DNA of 64,000 bases from Candidatus Stackebrandtia faecavium (GTDB taxonomy: Bacteria; Actinomycetota; Actinomycetes; Mycobacteriales; Micromonosporaceae), in NCBI GenBank assembly GCA_019112895.1, contig DXIM01000062.1:54344-118343 (forward strand). Reading direction: 5' to 3'. A program made the position numbers and the translations under genes. Under the pieces are notes generated by a model that saw only the letters and a list, made by a program, of their open reading frames with translations, made no database searches and was not told where the DNA came from. How positions within the stretch are numbered: the first letter of the stretch is position 1; every line of letters begins with the position of its first letter. Positions 1-8,945 of the stretch are shown one piece after another.

Positions 1-293
1 GCAGGTTGGGCCTGCCTAGTGACGATCGGACCGTGCATCACCGAGTTGGCGAGGTTAACCAGCCCGAAACCCAGCCGGTATTTGCCGCTTTCCAGGTGCT
101 GTTCCACGAGTCCACGATTTTCTAGGGTGCTGAGCAACCGAAAAGCCGTGGACTTGTGAACACCGATCTCTTTGCCCACTTCAGTGACGCCCGACCACTC
201 GTTCGACGCCAGGAACTCCAGAATCGTGATGGCACGGTCAACGGACTGAACCTGGCCGGAGGGCGGCGACGATGCGTTTTGATCGGAATCCAC
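1..293 (-). CDS. IclR-family transcriptional regulator (C-terminus cut by window edge)
   Basis: Only the N-terminal ~97 residues are present; the gene runs off the left edge. The reading begins at a GTG at 293 and contains the winged helix-turn-helix typical of IclR regulators: SVDRAITILEFLASNEWSG, then VTEVGKEIGVHKSTAFRLL, then a beta-wing ending in GKYRLGFGLVNLA. The effector-binding domain is outside the window. It is the last visible gene of a same-strand run of catabolic one-carbon genes, 55 bp after etfA, so it may control that block (inference from position). No strong Shine-Dalgarno is seen before the GTG, so the exact start is uncertain. Confidence 0.85.
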   Translation of the reverse strand, partial: MDSDQNASSPPSGQVQSVDRAITILEFLASNEWSGVTEVGKEIGVHKSTAFRLLSTLENRGLVEQHLESGKYRLGFGLVNLANSVMHGPIVTRQAQP

Positions 294-348
294 GCCCAGT
301 AATGCTACAGGCTGGTGCCGTGGCCGCCAGGTACAGCGGCGGCCACGA

Positions 349-1293
349 CTATCCACGTCTTCTGTGTACCTCCGCAATGACGGCGTTCAAGACTTCGTGC
401 ACGTCACCGATCACCGCGTATGCGGCACGCGTCACCATCGGGGCTTCGGAATCGGTGTTGATGGCAAGAATCGTCTTAGCGCCCATGCATCCGACCCAGT
501 GTTGGGTCGCCCCGCTTATCCCGCAAGCCATGTACAGGTCTGGATTCACTTTCGTTCCGGTCTGGCCGACCTGGTCGGAATGAGGGCGCCAGCCGTTGTT
601 GGTCGCCACACGCGAACAGCCGACGGCCCCGTGAAGGAGCTCAGCCAATTCTTCGAGCGGGGCGAAACCCTCGGCGCTGCCGACTCCCCGACCGCCGGAG
701 ACCACCACGCGGGCATTCCCCAGCACGACACCGTCGGCCCGCGTCGTGCGTTCGACGAGGCGGCTACGGGCGACGCCATCAAGGTCCGGCACGAACGTGT
801 TGACTTCGACGTCGCCGACCGTGTCTTGGGCCTGGAGCGGCTCCAGCGTCCCGGGCACAAGTGTCGCCAGCTTGACGTCAGCGTCGAGCCGTGCATCTTC
901 CAACAGCATGCCGCCGGCGCGCACACGCGTGACGTTCCAGGTTTCCCCACTTATGACGGCGATGCAGTTCGCGGCCAGCGGGAGTTGCGAACGGGCCGCC
1001 GCCTGGGCCATGACCTCGTTGCCTCGTTCGTGGCCCGGGGCCATCACAGCGGCAGGACGGAGCCGGTCGATGAGCTGAGACACTGCGCTTCCATGAGCTT
1101 CGGGCGAATAGCCATCTATGTCTACTTTAAGCACCTTGCGGACGCCGTAGCCCGCCAGATCCGTCGGAATCGCTTCATCGGCGCCGACCATCACCGCGTG
1201 CAAGTCGCTGTCAAGGTCGCGCGCAAACGTCAACAGTTCCGCGCTCGTTTGGGTCAGGGCTTCACCGTCGCCCTCGATCAATGCCAATAGCAC
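349..1293 (-). CDS. etfA: Electron transfer flavoprotein subunit alpha
   Basis: FAD-carrying subunit of ETF, which accepts electrons from flavin dehydrogenases and passes them towards the quinone pool. The 314-residue length is normal. The C-terminal FAD domain shows GGRGVGS around residues 200-206 and the family signature TGTKVNPDLYMACGISGATQ around 245-264, followed by KTILAINTD. It starts one base after the etfB stop, so the two subunits are co-translated. Directly upstream of etfB lies a dimethylglycine/sarcosine dehydrogenase-like gene, which suggests that this ETF is dedicated to that dehydrogenase and is not the general beta-oxidation ETF (inference). Confidence 0.93.
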   Translation of the reverse strand: MLLALIEGDGEALTQTSAELLTFARDLDSDLHAVMVGADEAIPTDLAGYGVRKVLKVDIDGYSPEAHGSAVSQLIDRLRPAAVMAPGHERGNEVMAQAAARSQLPLAANCIAVISGETWNVTRVRAGGMLLEDARLDADVKLATLVPGTLEPLQAQDTVGDVEVNTFVPDLDGVARSRLVERTTRADGVVLGNARVVVSGGRGVGSAEGFAPLEELAELLHGAVGCSRVATNNGWRPHSDQVGQTGTKVNPDLYMACGISGATQHWVGCMGAKTILAINTDSEAPMVTRAAYAVIGDVHEVLNAVIAEVHRRRG

Positions 1294-1294
1294 C

Positions 1295-2068
1295 TCACAT
1301 CACCTCCAGCTCCTCGAATACGTCGACCACGGCCGCGGCCGCCTGCTCCCCTTCGCCCAGGAACACGGTCTCGTTCGCCTGCGGGGGTGGCTGATGCAGC
1401 CGGACCTTCGTGAGTCCGCCTGATCGATGCGTCGGCGTAAAAGTGCGAAGCTGCGCCTTTTTCGCGTGTAGTCGACCTCGGATAGTCGGATACCTCGGCA
1501 GGTTCAAGCCTTCCTTCACTGCTGCCGCCGCCGGCAACGCGGCTTCATACACCTCGATTCCGGCCGCTACATCGCGGCGGAAACGCGCGCTGCGCTGCTC
1601 ATCGTCGAATTCGATGCCTTTGATGCCGCCGACGAGTGGGAGGCCGAGAGCGCACGCCACCCGCACCCCGACCTGATAGTTCCCTGCGTCCGGGGTCTCG
1701 TTGCCGAACAGCACGAGGTCGAACGTCAACGACAGCGCGCCGATAGCTTCGACGATGGCCGCGGCGGTGGCCTGCGGATCCCATTCCTCCTCGCCGCTGT
1801 CGACCAGAACACCGTCGTGCATTCCCATCGACATGGCGTAACGCAGCTGTTCCTCCGCTTGTTGTGGGCCCACAGTCAATACAGTCGCCGTGCCACCGGT
1901 CCGGGTGGCGATCTGCACGGCTTCTTCTATCGCGCATTCCTCGTGGGGTCCGACGGTGAAACCTAGATGCTTTGTGTCCACATTGAGGTTGTCCGGGGTC
2001 AGCGGGATCGACGATCCGGTCCCCGGTACTCGCTTCACACACACCAATATGTCCATCGGAAACGGCAC
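1295..2068 (-). CDS. etfB: Electron transfer flavoprotein subunit beta
   Basis: AMP-binding partner of EtfA. The core MDILVCVKRVPGTG opens the protein, followed by VGPHEECAIEEAVQI and a VDSGEEEWDPQATA segment; the family's DxGNYQVG segment appears as PDAGNYQVGVRVA. The GTG at 2068 lies immediately after the stop of the upstream dehydrogenase and is preceded by AAGGGTAG. An ATG at 2056, four codons in, gives the more usual N-terminus MDILV and is an equally good start. The gene is 257 residues from the GTG. Its position between the dehydrogenase and etfA implies a single transcript. Confidence 0.93.
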   Translation of the reverse strand: MPFPMDILVCVKRVPGTGSSIPLTPDNLNVDTKHLGFTVGPHEECAIEEAVQIATRTGGTATVLTVGPQQAEEQLRYAMSMGMHDGVLVDSGEEEWDPQATAAAIVEAIGALSLTFDLVLFGNETPDAGNYQVGVRVACALGLPLVGGIKGIEFDDEQRSARFRRDVAAGIEVYEAALPAAAAVKEGLNLPRYPTIRGRLHAKKAQLRTFTPTHRSGGLTKVRLHQPPPQANETVFLGEGEQAAAAVVDVFEELEVM

Positions 2069-4585
2069 CTACCCTTTCATTCTCGAGTCGGAAGGATCGA
2101 ACAGCGGGGTCCGGCCAACCCGTGCCACCTCGACCGGGTGGCGGTGACCCATGTAGTCGACCCACAGGGTCTCGCCTTCTTCGGCGTATTCCGGGGGTAG
2201 ATAGGCCATCAACAGGTATGCCCCCACCGACGGACCCATGCCGGCGCTGGTCACATAGGAACTTCTGCCCTTCGAATCCACAATGCGCTTGCCATCCCGG
2301 TTCAGGATCGGCTCCGTGCCTTGCGGGTAGCGGGCGACGCCGTCGAAACCGGCATGGTCGGCAACGGTCAAAGTGCACAACTGCGCGGCCGGTGTCGTCT
2401 CGCGCGCCTGCAAGTATGCCTCCTTCCCGATGAAGTCGGGGGCCTTCACTTTCGGCAGCGCCAGCCCGGCTTCGACTGGATCGTGTTCGGCGTCGAGTTC
2501 GGCCCCCATGAGCCGGTACCCCTTCTCCATACGCCCGGATGTCCCGTACACCCCGATACCGGCCGGGACCACCCCCAGCGGTGCACCGGCCGCCGCCAAC
2601 GCATCCCACAACCGCAGTCCCTGTTCACTGCGCGCATGCAGTTCCCAGCCGAGTTCGCCCACATACGACACCCGCAGAGCCAGAACCTCGACACCGTCCA
2701 CCACGATGTATCTGGCCGTCCCGAACGGGAATCCCTCGTTGGAGACGTCGTCATTCGTCGCCGCGGAGAGAAGGTCCCTGGCACGCGGCCCCCAAACGCC
2801 GATGGTGCAGGTAGCCGAGGTCTGGTCGTGGAAGGCGACCGACCCGTTGTCGGGAAGATGGTCGGTGAACCATTTTCGATCGCGGGCGCCGTCCGCTCCA
2901 CCAGTGATGACGCGGAAATGCTCGTCGCCTTCACGCACGATGGTCAGGTCGCTTCGGAAACCACCGTTGGGCGCCAGCAGTGGCGTGTACACCATTTTGC
3001 CCACGGGTTTATCGACTTGAGCCATCGCCAGGTTCTGGAGGTAATCGAGGGCTCCGGGACCGCGGATGTCGAACTGCGCGAATGCGGACAAGTCGATCAT
3101 GGCCACCCGCTCGCGCATCGCGAGGTGTTCAGCTGTGCTGATCGGCGACCACCAACGGCTGTCCCACTCGTGAGGACGGTCGGCGATCCGATCGGAGAAT
3201 TCGTCGATCAGGCCGAGGTTCGATTCGTACCATTGTGGTCTCTCCCAGCCCCCAGCCTCGAAGAATTTTGCGCCGAGTTCGCATTCACGCTGGTAGAACG
3301 GCGACACCCTCGCAGGACGGTTGGATTCCCACTGTTCCCGCGGATGCACGATCCCGTACGTTTTGATGAACCCTTCATCGGCCCGCGCCTTGACGTGAGT
3401 GTCGAGCCGCTGATGACTGTAGAAACGGGAGATGTCCGCGCCGTGCAGGTCGATGTGTGACCAGCCGTATGTCATCCATTGCGCCAGTGCACGCCCCACG
3501 CCCGGTCCTTCCTTGATCCAGACTGCCGCCGCCGACCACAGGCCACGTACCTCGACGGTTTCGCCAAGTACCGGTGCCCCATCCGGAGTCAGAGACAACA
3601 AACCGTTAATGGCGTGACGGATACCGGCACCGGGGCTGTTGAGGATCTCCGGGAAGAGTTCCAGGGCGTCCTCCATCTGCGGGTCGAAATCGTCCTGCGT
3701 AAACGGCAGCTGTGTCGGCGACAGCGCTGCGGCGGCCAGGGACGGGATCTCGTCGGCGCTGTGCAGGATCGCCCGGTGCGCGTAGGAGCCGATCTCGAGG
3801 TCGGCGCCGCTTTGGCGCTCATACATGAGCGGGTCCATATCCCGCACAATCGGGTAGCCGATCTCGGATCCGGTCTCGGCCAGTTCCGGGATGGGACCGA
3901 CATCGATCATCTGGTGCACCGCCGGCGTCAACGGGATCCGGGCACCCGCCATTCGTGCGATCCGTGGGCTCCACACACCGCACGCCACGACGACGGTGTT
4001 CGTGGCGATGTCGCCGCGGTCGGTACGGACTGCGGTTACTTTCCCGCCGGTCGTTTCGATGTCGAGGACCTCGGTGTTGGCCGATACGGTCAACGCTCCG
4101 AGCGCAATTGCGTGCTCTCGCATCAGCGCGCCCGTGCGCAGGGGGTCGACGACCGCGACCGACGGGGTCCAAAATCCCGCGAGGATCTTGCTCGCGTCGA
4201 TGAAGGGCACGAGTTCGGCAACACGCTCCGGGGTGATCATCTCGGACTCGATTCCCCATGCTTGCGCCGACGACATTCTGCGGTACAGCTCGGCGATCCG
4301 TTGCGGTTCGCGAGCCACTTCGATTCCGCCGCAAGTCGTCAGCGTGTCGAATTGCCGATACTGGTCCATGGAGTCGAGCGTCAGCGCAGTGATCTCTTTG
4401 GAATGGTCCACCGGGAAGATGAAGTTGGAAGCATGACCGGTGGAACCTCCCGGGTCCGGCAGCGGCCCTTTATCAACTTGAACGATGTTGCGCCAACCAA
4501 GCTCCGCCAAGTGATACACCATCGAGTTCCCCACGATTCCGGCGCCGATGACGACGGCATCTGCGTGCTCGAGTTCGCTGCTCAT
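2069..4585 (-). CDS. Dimethylglycine/sarcosine dehydrogenase-like flavoprotein fused to a GcvT-type folate domain
   Basis: Bidomain N-demethylase of about 838 residues, the length of bacterial dimethylglycine oxidase/dehydrogenase. The N-terminal DAO-type FAD domain has the Rossmann motif GAGIVGNS at residues 14-21 and GSTGHASN at 47-54; His51 matches the histidine that binds FAD covalently in this family. The C-terminal third is a GcvT-type tetrahydrofolate domain that captures the released formaldehyde as 5,10-methylene-THF. The start is ATG 4585, not the in-frame TTG 4597, because GGAGG sits six bases before the ATG and overlaps the TTG codons. The adjacent etfBA genes argue for a dehydrogenase passing electrons to ETF, not an oxygen-using oxidase (inference). 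Substrate may be dimethylglycine, sarcosine or another N-methyl amine. Confidence 0.85.
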   Translation of the reverse strand: MSSELEHADAVVIGAGIVGNSMVYHLAELGWRNIVQVDKGPLPDPGGSTGHASNFIFPVDHSKEITALTLDSMDQYRQFDTLTTCGGIEVAREPQRIAELYRRMSSAQAWGIESEMITPERVAELVPFIDASKILAGFWTPSVAVVDPLRTGALMREHAIALGALTVSANTEVLDIETTGGKVTAVRTDRGDIATNTVVVACGVWSPRIARMAGARIPLTPAVHQMIDVGPIPELAETGSEIGYPIVRDMDPLMYERQSGADLEIGSYAHRAILHSADEIPSLAAAALSPTQLPFTQDDFDPQMEDALELFPEILNSPGAGIRHAINGLLSLTPDGAPVLGETVEVRGLWSAAAVWIKEGPGVGRALAQWMTYGWSHIDLHGADISRFYSHQRLDTHVKARADEGFIKTYGIVHPREQWESNRPARVSPFYQRECELGAKFFEAGGWERPQWYESNLGLIDEFSDRIADRPHEWDSRWWSPISTAEHLAMRERVAMIDLSAFAQFDIRGPGALDYLQNLAMAQVDKPVGKMVYTPLLAPNGGFRSDLTIVREGDEHFRVITGGADGARDRKWFTDHLPDNGSVAFHDQTSATCTIGVWGPRARDLLSAATNDDVSNEGFPFGTARYIVVDGVEVLALRVSYVGELGWELHARSEQGLRLWDALAAAGAPLGVVPAGIGVYGTSGRMEKGYRLMGAELDAEHDPVEAGLALPKVKAPDFIGKEAYLQARETTPAAQLCTLTVADHAGFDGVARYPQGTEPILNRDGKRIVDSKGRSSYVTSAGMGPSVGAYLLMAYLPPEYAEEGETLWVDYMGHRHPVEVARVGRTPLFDPSDSRMKG

Positions 4586-4611
4586 CGTGTCCTCCAAGGA
4601 TGTGTGCGTGC

Positions 4612-5322
4612 TTACATGACGGCGCGGAGCCGCTTTTCGAAGTCGGCGACGTGTGCGCGCATGAGACGCCGCGCGAGTCGCGCCTGACCGTCGTGGATGG
4701 CGATCAGGAGTTCCACGTGTTCGCTAACGGCGTCTTCGATATGGCGCATGCGGTCCAAAACCAGGAACCACATGCGCAGGGAATGGATGTAGTACTCACG
4801 AAGAGTCGACAGTAGATACGCGTTTCGCGCTGCTCGGTGTATCAGTGCATGAGTCTGGTGATCGAGCTGCATCAGTTCGCGTGCCGCGGCACATTCCCTG
4901 CGAGCGTTCAACGCGCTGATCAGGTTCTCGATCTCGCCGGCGTCTTTGTCCTCGACGCGGCCGGACGCCAAAAAAGCAGCGTGTCCTTCCAGCTCGACGC
5001 GCACCTCGTTGACGGCTCTGAGGTCTGCGAGGTCGATAGAGCTGGCGAACATTCCCCTGTACGGGGCGACGACGATCAGTTTTTCACGCGCGAGCCTGTG
5101 CAGGGCCTCCCTGATGGGCGTGCGGCCGAGCTCGAGCTCGTTTTGGAGCGCGCGCTCATCGATGGTCGCGCCGGGCGCGATGTCCAGCGTGACGATTCGT
5201 TCCCGAAGCAGGTAGTAGGCCCTGTCGCTGAGGCTGTTGACGTAATCGCTGCCGGGCTCGAACGTCACCAGGTCAGGAAGGTCGCGACGACCCACCTTCG
5301 AGTGTGATGTAACAGCACCCAT
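4612..5322 (-). CDS. GntR-family regulator, FadR/FCD type
   Basis: A 236-residue DNA-binding protein. The N-terminal winged helix reads AYYLLRERIVTLDIAPGATI, then LQNELELGRTPIREALHRL and LIVVAPYRGMFAS. The C-terminal helical part (LRAVNEVRVELEGHAAFLA and following) is the FCD ligand-binding domain, which usually senses a small carboxylate or amino acid. It ends 26 bp before the dehydrogenase start and is the first gene of the dehydrogenase-ETF group. Two GTTGCGCA copies lie in the 59 bp before it, so autoregulation is plausible (inference). Confidence 0.88.
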   Translation of the reverse strand: MGAVTSHSKVGRRDLPDLVTFEPGSDYVNSLSDRAYYLLRERIVTLDIAPGATIDERALQNELELGRTPIREALHRLAREKLIVVAPYRGMFASSIDLADLRAVNEVRVELEGHAAFLASGRVEDKDAGEIENLISALNARRECAAARELMQLDHQTHALIHRAARNAYLLSTLREYYIHSLRMWFLVLDRMRHIEDAVSEHVELLIAIHDGQARLARRLMRAHVADFEKRLRAVM

Positions 5323-5351
5323 ACTGATACATCCTAAATATATTGCTCGCT

Positions 5352-5378
5352 ATGCGCAACGGTTTCCTAATGCGCAAC
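5352..5378 (-). promoter_or_regulatory. Tandem GTTGCGCAT repeats upstream of the GntR gene
   Basis: Two copies of GTTGCGCAT (minus strand) occur at 5378-5370 and 5360-5352, 18 bp apart, in the 59-bp gap between fchA and the GntR regulator. A further GAGCAAT sequence follows at about 5349-5343, making an imperfect GTTGC...GCAAT dyad. The same GTTGCG core recurs before the demethylase operon at 11132-11166. It is a candidate operator for the GntR or the IclR protein, or both. Which protein binds cannot be told from sequence. Confidence 0.45.
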
Positions 5379-5381
5379 CAA

Positions 5382-5906
5382 TCATTCCTTGACAAGGTCC
5401 GCCGCATGTCGCGCCACGCGCGCGCTCGTGTCGACAGCCGAGCCTCGACCGAGGTTGGCGCGCACAAGATCGGCGGCGACCCGGGCACACGACGCCGCAA
5501 GGGTCGCCGCCCCATGCGCGTCGTGGTAGAGGTTGGGATTACCGGCGGCGCCGAGCTTGACGCCGAGAACGCCGACATCGGCAGACACCACGGCGACGCG
5601 CCACGGCACCGCACTCGCTATCGACATGGCATTCGGGTCGCCGGCGTGCGACAACGTCATCGCCCTACGAAACGACGGCCCATCCTCCTGCGCCAACGCC
5701 AGGAGGCTGTCGCGGAGATGTTCGGCGTCGGCCACATGATCAGCAGCATCCGCCATATGGTCTCGGCTTCGCCGCGCCACCTTCGCCAAGACGCTGGCAG
5801 CCATGGCCGCCGACAACGCCGTGGCTGCCCCGACAGCCGGCACGGGACGTGAGGACGACAACGCGTCGAACCAGCCGTCAAGATCGCCGTAGCCTTGCGT
5901 GGGCAT
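5382..5906 (-). CDS. fchA: Methenyl-THF cyclohydrolase / formimino-THF cyclodeaminase family (FchA-like)
   Basis: A 174-residue helical protein of the FTCD_C family, read as LDGWFDALSSSRPVPAVGAATAL, then AAMAASVLAKVAR, then a long helical stretch ending in a SARVARHAADLVKE tail. Stand-alone members convert 5,10-methenyl-THF to 10-formyl-THF, and the neighbouring formate-THF ligase supports this over formimino-glycine chemistry. The ATG at 5906 shares its A with the TGA of the folC-like gene (TGATG), implying translational coupling. An in-frame ATG at 5939 exists but lacks a ribosome site. It is the last gene of the demethylase operon. Confidence 0.75.
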   Translation of the reverse strand: MPTQGYGDLDGWFDALSSSRPVPAVGAATALSAAMAASVLAKVARRSRDHMADAADHVADAEHLRDSLLALAQEDGPSFRRAMTLSHAGDPNAMSIASAVPWRVAVVSADVGVLGVKLGAAGNPNLYHDAHGAATLAASCARVAADLVRANLGRGSAVDTSARVARHAADLVKE

Positions 5907-7228
5907 CACCGTTCGCGTCCTCCATCCTCGGCGAGCCATTGCCGGGCGGCAGCCACAAGATAAAGCGAACCGGTCACGACGATGACGTCGTCATCGGACG
6001 CGACGCCGTCGGCGAGTGCGAAGGCCTCCCTAAGGTCAGCGGCACTCATGTGGCTGCCACCCGCCGAAGCGATGATCGTCGTCAGAGTGTCGGCATCCGC
6101 CGCGCGCGCCTGCGGCAGAGACACCGAAATGAACCGGTCCGCCACCATGGACAGAGTGGTCAGCACCGACACCGTGTCCTTATCGGACATCATGCCCACA
6201 ATCGCGACGACTCTATGCTGCCCGTAACGCGTGTGCAGCGTTTTCACCATCGCCTGGCTCGCGGCCGCGTTATGGGCCCCGTCGAGCCAGACATCGACAC
6301 CGAAACGACGGGATACGACCTCACCACGGCCCGGTGCGGACCATTGCGACAACGCAGCGGCAGCAACACCAGGATCTATAGACATTACGGCTTCGGCGGC
6401 CGCGACCGCCAGTGCGGCGTTCACCCGGTGATGTTCACCCAACAGCGACAACCATGCCCGCATTGGTCCGCCTGCGGGTGAGCAGATGTCGACCTCCTGT
6501 CCCCCACCGCTGCTGCGCACCAGGCGTGCCGAGAAATCATGTCCGTAACGGTGCAGTCGCGCATCCATGCGCCGAGCATGTGCCGCTATGACGGTGTCGA
6601 CGACGTCATCTTGAGGGCCGGACAGGACGGTCGCGGACTCGGCGATGATCCCGGCTTTCCGCGCGGCTATGTCCTCAAGCCGGGTCCCGAGCTGATCAGC
6701 ATGGTCATGCCCCACCGAACCGATGATCGCCACTGGAGCCGCGATCACATTGGTGGCATCGGTGTCACCACCTATTCCGACCTCGATCACGGCCGCATCC
6801 ACTCCGACCTGAGCAAAATGCAATAGCGCCAGCGCGGTCATCAGTTCGAAAAATGTCGGCTCTTCACCGCAGCCGGCCGCCGCGGTCTGCGCGGCCTGCT
6901 CGACCACATCGATGAGCTCACTCAAATCCGCATCATCGATCGGTTCAGCATCTACCTGCACCCGCTCGTTCACTCGATGCAGGTGAGGCGAGGTGTACAG
7001 CCCGGTACGCCAGCCGTGCGCACGCAACAGGGCCGCCGTCATCTGCGCAGTCGACGTTTTTCCGTTGGTGCCTGTGATGTGGACGGTCGGATACTGCGGC
7101 CGCGGCAGCTTCAACGCCGACATCAGTGCGTGCTGTCGGTGCAAACCCGCTTTCTTCGCGCCGCGACGGCGGCCGTACCAGCGCGCCAACTTCTCGCGCA
7201 GACTCGCCGACACGGGGTCGAAGGTCAT
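5906..7228 (-). CDS. folC: Folylpolyglutamate synthase / dihydrofolate synthase paralogue (FolC-like)
   Basis: Mur-ligase superfamily protein of 440 residues. The P-loop is TGTNGKTST at 52-60, followed by GLYTSPHLHRVNERVQVD and a central domain with VIEVGIGGDTDATNVI and GSVGHDHADQLG, all typical of FolC. The C-terminal domain has VWLDGAHNAAA. FolC adds glutamates to folates. Its place inside a one-carbon catabolic operon, with ATGA overlap to the formate-THF ligase gene and TGATG overlap to fchA, suggests it tailors the THF pool used there. Whether a second housekeeping folC exists elsewhere cannot be seen. Confidence 0.88.
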   Translation of the reverse strand: MTFDPVSASLREKLARWYGRRRGAKKAGLHRQHALMSALKLPRPQYPTVHITGTNGKTSTAQMTAALLRAHGWRTGLYTSPHLHRVNERVQVDAEPIDDADLSELIDVVEQAAQTAAAGCGEEPTFFELMTALALLHFAQVGVDAAVIEVGIGGDTDATNVIAAPVAIIGSVGHDHADQLGTRLEDIAARKAGIIAESATVLSGPQDDVVDTVIAAHARRMDARLHRYGHDFSARLVRSSGGGQEVDICSPAGGPMRAWLSLLGEHHRVNAALAVAAAEAVMSIDPGVAAAALSQWSAPGRGEVVSRRFGVDVWLDGAHNAAASQAMVKTLHTRYGQHRVVAIVGMMSDKDTVSVLTTLSMVADRFISVSLPQARAADADTLTTIIASAGGSHMSAADLREAFALADGVASDDDVIVVTGSLYLVAAARQWLAEDGGRER

Positions 7229-8922
7229 GAGAGCCCGACGATCTGCCCGTCGTCATCGATGTCGATCCGCTCGGCAGCCGGCGCGGACGACAGCCCCGGC
7301 ATGGTGCGCATGTCGCCGCAGATCGGATACACGAACCCGGCGCCCGCCGAGACACGCACCTCACGCACCGGCAGCCGCCATCCGGTCGGCGCGCCCTTCA
7401 GCTTCGGGTCGGCAGACAACGACAGGTGGGTCTTGGCGATGCAGACCGGGAATGTACCGAACCCGTTGGCCTCGTAACTGTCGAGCTGACGCTTCGCCAG
7501 GGGCGACAGGTCGATCCCGTCCGCCCCGTACATGCGTCGCGCCACGGTCTCGATCTTCTCCTCGAGCGAAGCCTCGTCCGGGTACAGGAAGGTGAAGTCG
7601 TTGGGCTCATCGCAAGCCTGCATCACCACTTCGGCGAGGTCCAAAGCGCCCTTACCGCCTTTGGTGAAGTGGTGGCTGACGGCGGCTCGCACTCCTTCAT
7701 CCGCGGCGATGTCCATGATGGCCTGATGCTCACTGGCGTAGTCGGTCGGGAACGAGTTGATCGCCACGACCGGAGTGATCCCGTGTGCTTTGACGTTGTC
7801 AATCTGCTTGCGAAGGTTCGCGGCGCCGGCGCGGACATCCTCGGGGTTTTCGGCCACCAACTCCGGCGGTAGCGGTTTGCCCGCCACGATCCGGTATTTA
7901 TCGGTGTGCGCCTTCAACGCCCGCACTGTCGCCACAATGACGGCGGCGTCGGGTGTGAGCCCGGAAGCACGGCACTTGATGTTGAAGAAGCGCTCGCAAC
8001 CCATGTCGGCACCGAAACCCGCCTCGGTGATGAGGTAGTCCCCGGAATGTATTCCGATGCGATCGGCCATCACGGACGAGTTGCCGTGCGCAATATTCCC
8101 GAACGGACCGCAGTGGATCAGCACCGGGGATCCCTCGATGGTCTGCATGAGGTTCGGTTTCAGAGCCTCTTTCAAGATGACGCACATCGCGCCGGCCGCC
8201 TTCAGCTGCTCGGCCGTGACCGGCTGCCCGGAGCGGTTGTACCCGACCACGATGCGGCCCAGACGGTTGCGCAAATCGCGCAACGAGGTGGCCAGTGCCA
8301 GGATCGCCATGACTTCGCTGGCCGCCGTGATGTCGAATCCGGTCTGTCGCGGCGTGCCATCGGCTTTGCCACCGAGGCCGGTGATGATCTGGCGTAGATC
8401 GCGATCGTTCACGTCGAGCACCCGACGCCAGCTGATCTCGTTAGGGTCCAGGTCGAGGTGGTTGCCCCGATGCAGGTGGTTATCCACCATCGCCGACAAC
8501 AGGTTATGAGCCGCGGTCACCGCATGCATATCGCCAGTGAGGTGAAGGTTTAGCGCTTCCATCGGCGCGACTTGGGCGTAACCGCCGCCGGCCGCACCTC
8601 CTTTGATGCCGAATGTGGGCCCCATCGATGGTTGCCGAACCGCGACGATGCTCTGATAGCCCAAATGATTGATGCCCTGGCCCAGACCAACGGTCGTCGT
8701 CGTTTTTCCTTCACCGGGGGGCGTGGGTGTGATGGCGGTGACGACCACGTATTTGGCCTTGGGCCGCTCGCTCAAACGCTCCGCCGCATCGAGCGCAATC
8801 TTCGCCGTCGAATGTCCGTACGGTTCCCAAAGGTCATCGTCGATGCCCATCGTGTGGGCGATATCTTGCATCGGCCGCAGCGAAGCGTTACGGGAAATTT
8901 CCAGGTCGGAGGGCATTGACAT
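7225..8922 (-). CDS. fhs: Formate-tetrahydrofolate ligase
   Basis: Interconverts formate + THF + ATP and 10-formyl-THF + ADP + phosphate. The 565-residue length matches the family. The P-loop TPTPPGEGKTTTT is at 65-77, and the signatures FGIKGGAAGGGYAQV and GFGADMGCERFFNIKC are intact. In an operon with a demethylase, a MetF-type enzyme and a cyclohydrolase it probably runs towards formate, making ATP (inference). It starts at ATG 8922 with AGGGA eight bases upstream, 23 bp after the MetF-like stop, and overlaps the FolC-like start by four bases. Confidence 0.95.
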   Translation of the reverse strand: MSMPSDLEISRNASLRPMQDIAHTMGIDDDLWEPYGHSTAKIALDAAERLSERPKAKYVVVTAITPTPPGEGKTTTTVGLGQGINHLGYQSIVAVRQPSMGPTFGIKGGAAGGGYAQVAPMEALNLHLTGDMHAVTAAHNLLSAMVDNHLHRGNHLDLDPNEISWRRVLDVNDRDLRQIITGLGGKADGTPRQTGFDITAASEVMAILALATSLRDLRNRLGRIVVGYNRSGQPVTAEQLKAAGAMCVILKEALKPNLMQTIEGSPVLIHCGPFGNIAHGNSSVMADRIGIHSGDYLITEAGFGADMGCERFFNIKCRASGLTPDAAVIVATVRALKAHTDKYRIVAGKPLPPELVAENPEDVRAGAANLRKQIDNVKAHGITPVVAINSFPTDYASEHQAIMDIAADEGVRAAVSHHFTKGGKGALDLAEVVMQACDEPNDFTFLYPDEASLEEKIETVARRMYGADGIDLSPLAKRQLDSYEANGFGTFPVCIAKTHLSLSADPKLKGAPTGWRLPVREVRVSAGAGFVYPICGDMRTMPGLSSAPAAERIDIDDDGQIVGLS

Positions 8923-8945
8923 CGCAGATCCCTAATCTCGAACGG

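Noticed and set aside
364-1290. Long plus-strand open frame antisense to etfA
   Set aside because: It mirrors the etfA codon pattern, has no recognisable domain or ribosome site, and etfA is unambiguous.
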